From Treponema vincentii (lineage in GTDB: Bacteria; Spirochaetota; Spirochaetia; Treponematales; Treponemataceae), in contig NZ_CP048020.1 of assembly GCF_010365865.1 (NCBI RefSeq), forward strand, positions 806,001-870,000: 64,000 nucleotides of DNA. Reading direction: 5' to 3'. The position numbers and the translations under genes are program-made. Within the stretch, counting starts at the first letter, position 1, and each line of letters opens with the position of its first letter. Shown one piece after another: positions 61,468 to 64,000 of this stretch. The notes below the pieces were generated by a model. It worked only from the letters and a program-made list of their open reading frames with translations. It was not told where the DNA came from and ran no database searches.

Positions 61468-62744
61468 ATCTTAAAATTTTATATAAGAGTTTTTGAAGCA
61501 GGTATCGCCTTTGCATTGGTGTTAGCCGTTGTATTTGCTTCATTTAAAACTCAAGAGTCCGAGAGAACGGAAGAATCGGAAAAAAAAAACGGCTTGTCGT
61601 TTTAGCAAGTATGCTGCTGGGCTTTGCCGGCAGTATTGTTTCAGCAATTCTTAGATCAATTCCCAACTATATAAATAGAACACGTTTCGCTTTTTGGTGC
61701 ATGGTTCCTGTTACCATCGCACTTCTCTTTTTACTCATCCTGCTTTTTATTTCACCCAATCTTAAACGAAAGATAGCGCATATATATGAAAATCTTTTTA
61801 GTGCGGCAATTTTCTTGTATGCAGCCTCGATGCTGTTTTACTATCTTCCCGTTATCATCATGCTGGCAACCACATTGGTTAATTACGGCGAAAGCGCGGT
61901 AAGTACGATTGTCTTATTCAGACTGATAGGCTATGTACTCGGTATTGTGTGTATGCTGTGCGCCGGTTTAGCGATCTATAAAACGTTGATTAAATTATCG
62001 GCCATAGAACTCAAGGTATCGGTTGCCGGAGCGCTTTGCATTTTTGGTGTTACGCAGGTGGTTGTTATTTTACAGCGCCTCTATTCGTTGGGGATTATTC
62101 CTCGCAACGACTTTATCTTTGCATTCATTGCCGCGGTCGTAAACCACGGAAATTTCTTTACCTTTGCAATTATCCTATTCATTATGATTCCGCCGATTAT
62201 CCTCTGGCGGAAGAACCGGACAATTACGGAAACGTATCACAACAATGCAGAACTGCGGAAACTGAAAGCGCAAAAGCGCAACGCACGCCGGTGGGCGAAA
62301 TTTTCGCTGGTCTTGCTGATCGGTTCGGTTTTATCTCTGTCCGTTTTGCGGCACTATGTCGACCGAGAAGTTCCGCTTTCGCCGCCGGAAAATTATACGA
62401 TTGCCGACGGTATGGCGATGATTCCTATTTCGGAATTGGAAGATGATAAGCTGCACCGGTATGCGTATACTTCGGAGCAGGGAATTGAAGTCCGGTTTAT
62501 TGCCATTAAAAAGAGCGAAGGCTCGTACGGCGTAGGGCTTGATGCGTGCGATATCTGCGGTCCTACCGGATATTTTGAACGGAACGGGGAGGTTATCTGT
62601 AAACTCTGCGATGTCGTGATGAACAAGGGAACTATCGGCTTCCCGGGCGGATGTAACCCTGTGCCGGTTGCGTATATCATCCACGATGAAAAGATCAAGA
62701 TAAAGATAGCCGATCTTGAAGCGGAAGCGCACCGCTTTAAATAG
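61468..62744 (+). CDS. DUF2318 membrane protein of the P19/FTR1 locus (frame interrupted, start unclear)
   Basis: A membrane protein of about 424 residues in all. Frame one from 61468 gives ILKFYIRVFEAGIAFALVLA and ends at 61605 (GLSF). Frame two gives MLLGFAGSIVSAILRSIPNY onward with six more membrane helices and the DUF2318 tail CDICGPTGYFERNGEVICKL with CDVVMNKGTIGFPGGCNPVP, which probably binds an Fe-S cluster. The frames join at A10 (61580-61589); eleven As would give EKKKRLVVLASMLLG. The start after GGAGGTG would be ATC, so the N-terminus may be lost or mis-sequenced. Related to Campylobacter Cj1660. Confidence 0.8.
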
Positions 62745-62771
62745 GAATATCCAGATGGAGGTTCGATAGCA

Positions 62772-64000
62772 ATGTTTTGGAGAATGATAGCCGGTTCCCT
62801 CTTCCGTCAGAAAGGGAAGATGGCGATGATTGCGTTTACCATTGCGCTGGGTGCGAGTCTTTCAAGCGCAATGCTCAATACGATGCTCGGAGTAGGGGAT
62901 AAGGTAAATCAGGAGCTGAAAACCTACGGAGCGAATATCAATGTCGTGCATAAAGAGGCCTCGCTTCTCGATGATATTTACGGAGTAGAGTCGGGGAGTA
63001 CCAAAAAGTATTTACGCGAGGATGAGCTGTATAAAATTAAGACTATATTTTGGGCGTACAATGTTGTTGACTATGCTCCGTTTTTAAACGTGTCCGTTGA
63101 ATATAAGGGACAAAATAAGCCCGTCCGCCTGACCGGTACATGGTTCGATTATAAAATAGACTTGCACACCGGACAGGAAGTTATTACCGGTATCCGGCGG
63201 ATGCGGACGTGGTGGGAAGTAACCGGTGCTTGGGCTTCCGATACCGATGATTCCGCCTGTATGATCGGCAGCCTCTTTGCGGGGAGGAACGCTATTCATG
63301 TCGGCGATGTAATCGAAGTAACAGGCCCTGCCGGAAGCGCATCGTTGACTGTTTCCGGCATATTCAATTCGGGCAGCAACGAGGATGAGTACATCTTTAC
63401 ACCCCTTCATACGGCGCAGCGCCTGTTAGGAAAAACCGATGTATGTGAGAGCATTGAGGTAAGTGCGCTTACGACGCCCGATAACGATCTCGCACGAAAG
63501 GCCGCGCGGAACCCTTTGAGTTTAACCATCAAAGAGATGGAGGTATGGTACTGCACCGCGTATGTCAGCAGTATCTGCTATCAGATTCAGGAAGTGATTA
63601 CCGATGCCGTTGCAAAACCGGTGCGGCAGGTTGCCGAATCCGAAGGGGCGATTTTAAATAAGACCACGCTGCTGATGCTCTTAATCACAATTTTGAGCTT
63701 GCTCGCTTCCGCATTGGGAATTTCCAACCTTGTAACGGCAAGCGTGATGGATAGACGCGCGGAAATCGGTTTAAAAAAGGCAATCGGCGCGAGCAACACG
63801 GCGGTTACCGTATCGGTACTGACGGAGATTATGATTATCGGATTAATCGGCGGAACAATCGGCTACTTTGCCGGATTGGGTTTAACGCAGATTATCGGAC
63901 GGAGCGTATTCGGTTCGGCTATTCCTCCTGCGCCGATGGTGATTCCGATTGTCGTGCTTATCATCTTTCTTATCACCCTGCTCGGCAGTCTGCCTTCGGT
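62772..64000 (+). CDS. ABC transporter permease, FtsX/MacB type (runs off the window end)
   Basis: At least 409 residues, open to the last base. The N-terminal helix (MFWRMIAGSLFRQKGKMAMI, then AFTIALGASLSSAMLN), a large extracytoplasmic domain, and the FtsX block (ASALGISNLVTASVMDRRAE, then IGLKKAIGASNTAVTVSVLT) are visible. It begins ATG at 62772 after GGAGG (62758-62762). This is the third-type gene in the Campylobacter p19 iron locus (Cj1661-like), whose downstream genes encode a second permease, an ATPase and thioredoxin-like proteins. Those would lie beyond the window. Confidence 0.88.
   Translation, partial: MFWRMIAGSLFRQKGKMAMIAFTIALGASLSSAMLNTMLGVGDKVNQELKTYGANINVVHKEASLLDDIYGVESGSTKKYLREDELYKIKTIFWAYNVVDYAPFLNVSVEYKGQNKPVRLTGTWFDYKIDLHTGQEVITGIRRMRTWWEVTGAWASDTDDSACMIGSLFAGRNAIHVGDVIEVTGPAGSASLTVSGIFNSGSNEDEYIFTPLHTAQRLLGKTDVCESIEVSALTTPDNDLARKAARNPLSLTIKEMEVWYCTAYVSSICYQIQEVITDAVAKPVRQVAESEGAILNKTTLLMLLITILSLLASALGISNLVTASVMDRRAEIGLKKAIGASNTAVTVSVLTEIMIIGLIGGTIGYFAGLGLTQIIGRSVFGSAIPPAPMVIPIVVLIIFLITLLGSLPS

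Overview
The window looks like chromosome from an oral treponeme (Spirochaetota), close to the T. vincentii/T. medium/T. denticola group. The main reasons are the long motility operon in treponemal order (fliK-flgD-flgE-flbD-motA-motB-fliL-fliM-fliY-fliO-fliP-fliQ-fliR-flhB-flhA-flhF-flhG), a FlgE whose Lys165 and Cys178 match the T. denticola lysinoalanine cross-link residues, and a Tp34/P19 plus FTR1 iron locus. The species placement is inference.

Region 1 (1 to about 9.2 kb) is an accessory, visibly AT-richer patchwork of small transferred genes and wreckage. It holds an AbrB/ABC-transporter cassette, a truncated Cys-rich protein, a carboxylesterase with Cys in place of the nucleophilic Ser, a GrpB protein, an AAA-like/PD-(D/E)XK protein, a truncated acetyltransferase and a flavodoxin-fold oxidoreductase. 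A cassette of DUF1722 gene, pyrimidine-dimer glycosylase gene and small membrane protein gene occurs twice (about 3.78-4.58 kb and 7.33-7.90 kb). Each copy has lost what the other kept. A 113-bp palindromic element sits inside an AlkD-like remnant and has relatives at 33.1 and 56.5 kb.

Region 2 (9.2-27.6 kb) holds a zinc macrodomain hydrolase and an unknown protein on the minus strand, then the flagellar operon on the plus strand: hook control, capping and hook protein, stator, C-ring switch, export gate, and the FlhF/FlhG placement GTPase and ATPase. Both fliK and motA are interrupted by one extra base in a six-base G or C run.

Region 3 (27.7-42.8 kb, plus strand) has a MATE pump, two large inverted repeats, a possible inactive M48-like protein, an RNase II-family enzyme, an M18 aminopeptidase, a giant acidic membrane TPR protein (possibly flagellar-collar related), an XdhC-like maturase, valS and a SpoT-like HD protein.

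Region 4 (42.9-50.2 kb, minus strand) runs from a very acidic 747-residue protein through two tandem DUF115 (Maf-like) proteins, one with a G8 tract, to a membrane protein with a degenerate GGDEF-like domain. A separate Asp-rich small ORF lies beyond it. Region 5 (50.2-59.1 kb) is housekeeping: FtsB/DivIC-like and tsaC on plus, TPR lipoprotein-dprA-topA-xerC on minus, a CPA2 antiporter and alr. Region 6 (59.1 kb to the end) is an iron-uptake operon, FTR1 - Tp34/P19 - DUF2318 - FtsX-type permease, in the same order as the Campylobacter p19/ftr1 locus. Its DUF2318 gene is broken at an A10 run and lacks a canonical start. No rRNA, tRNA or CRISPR array was recognised.
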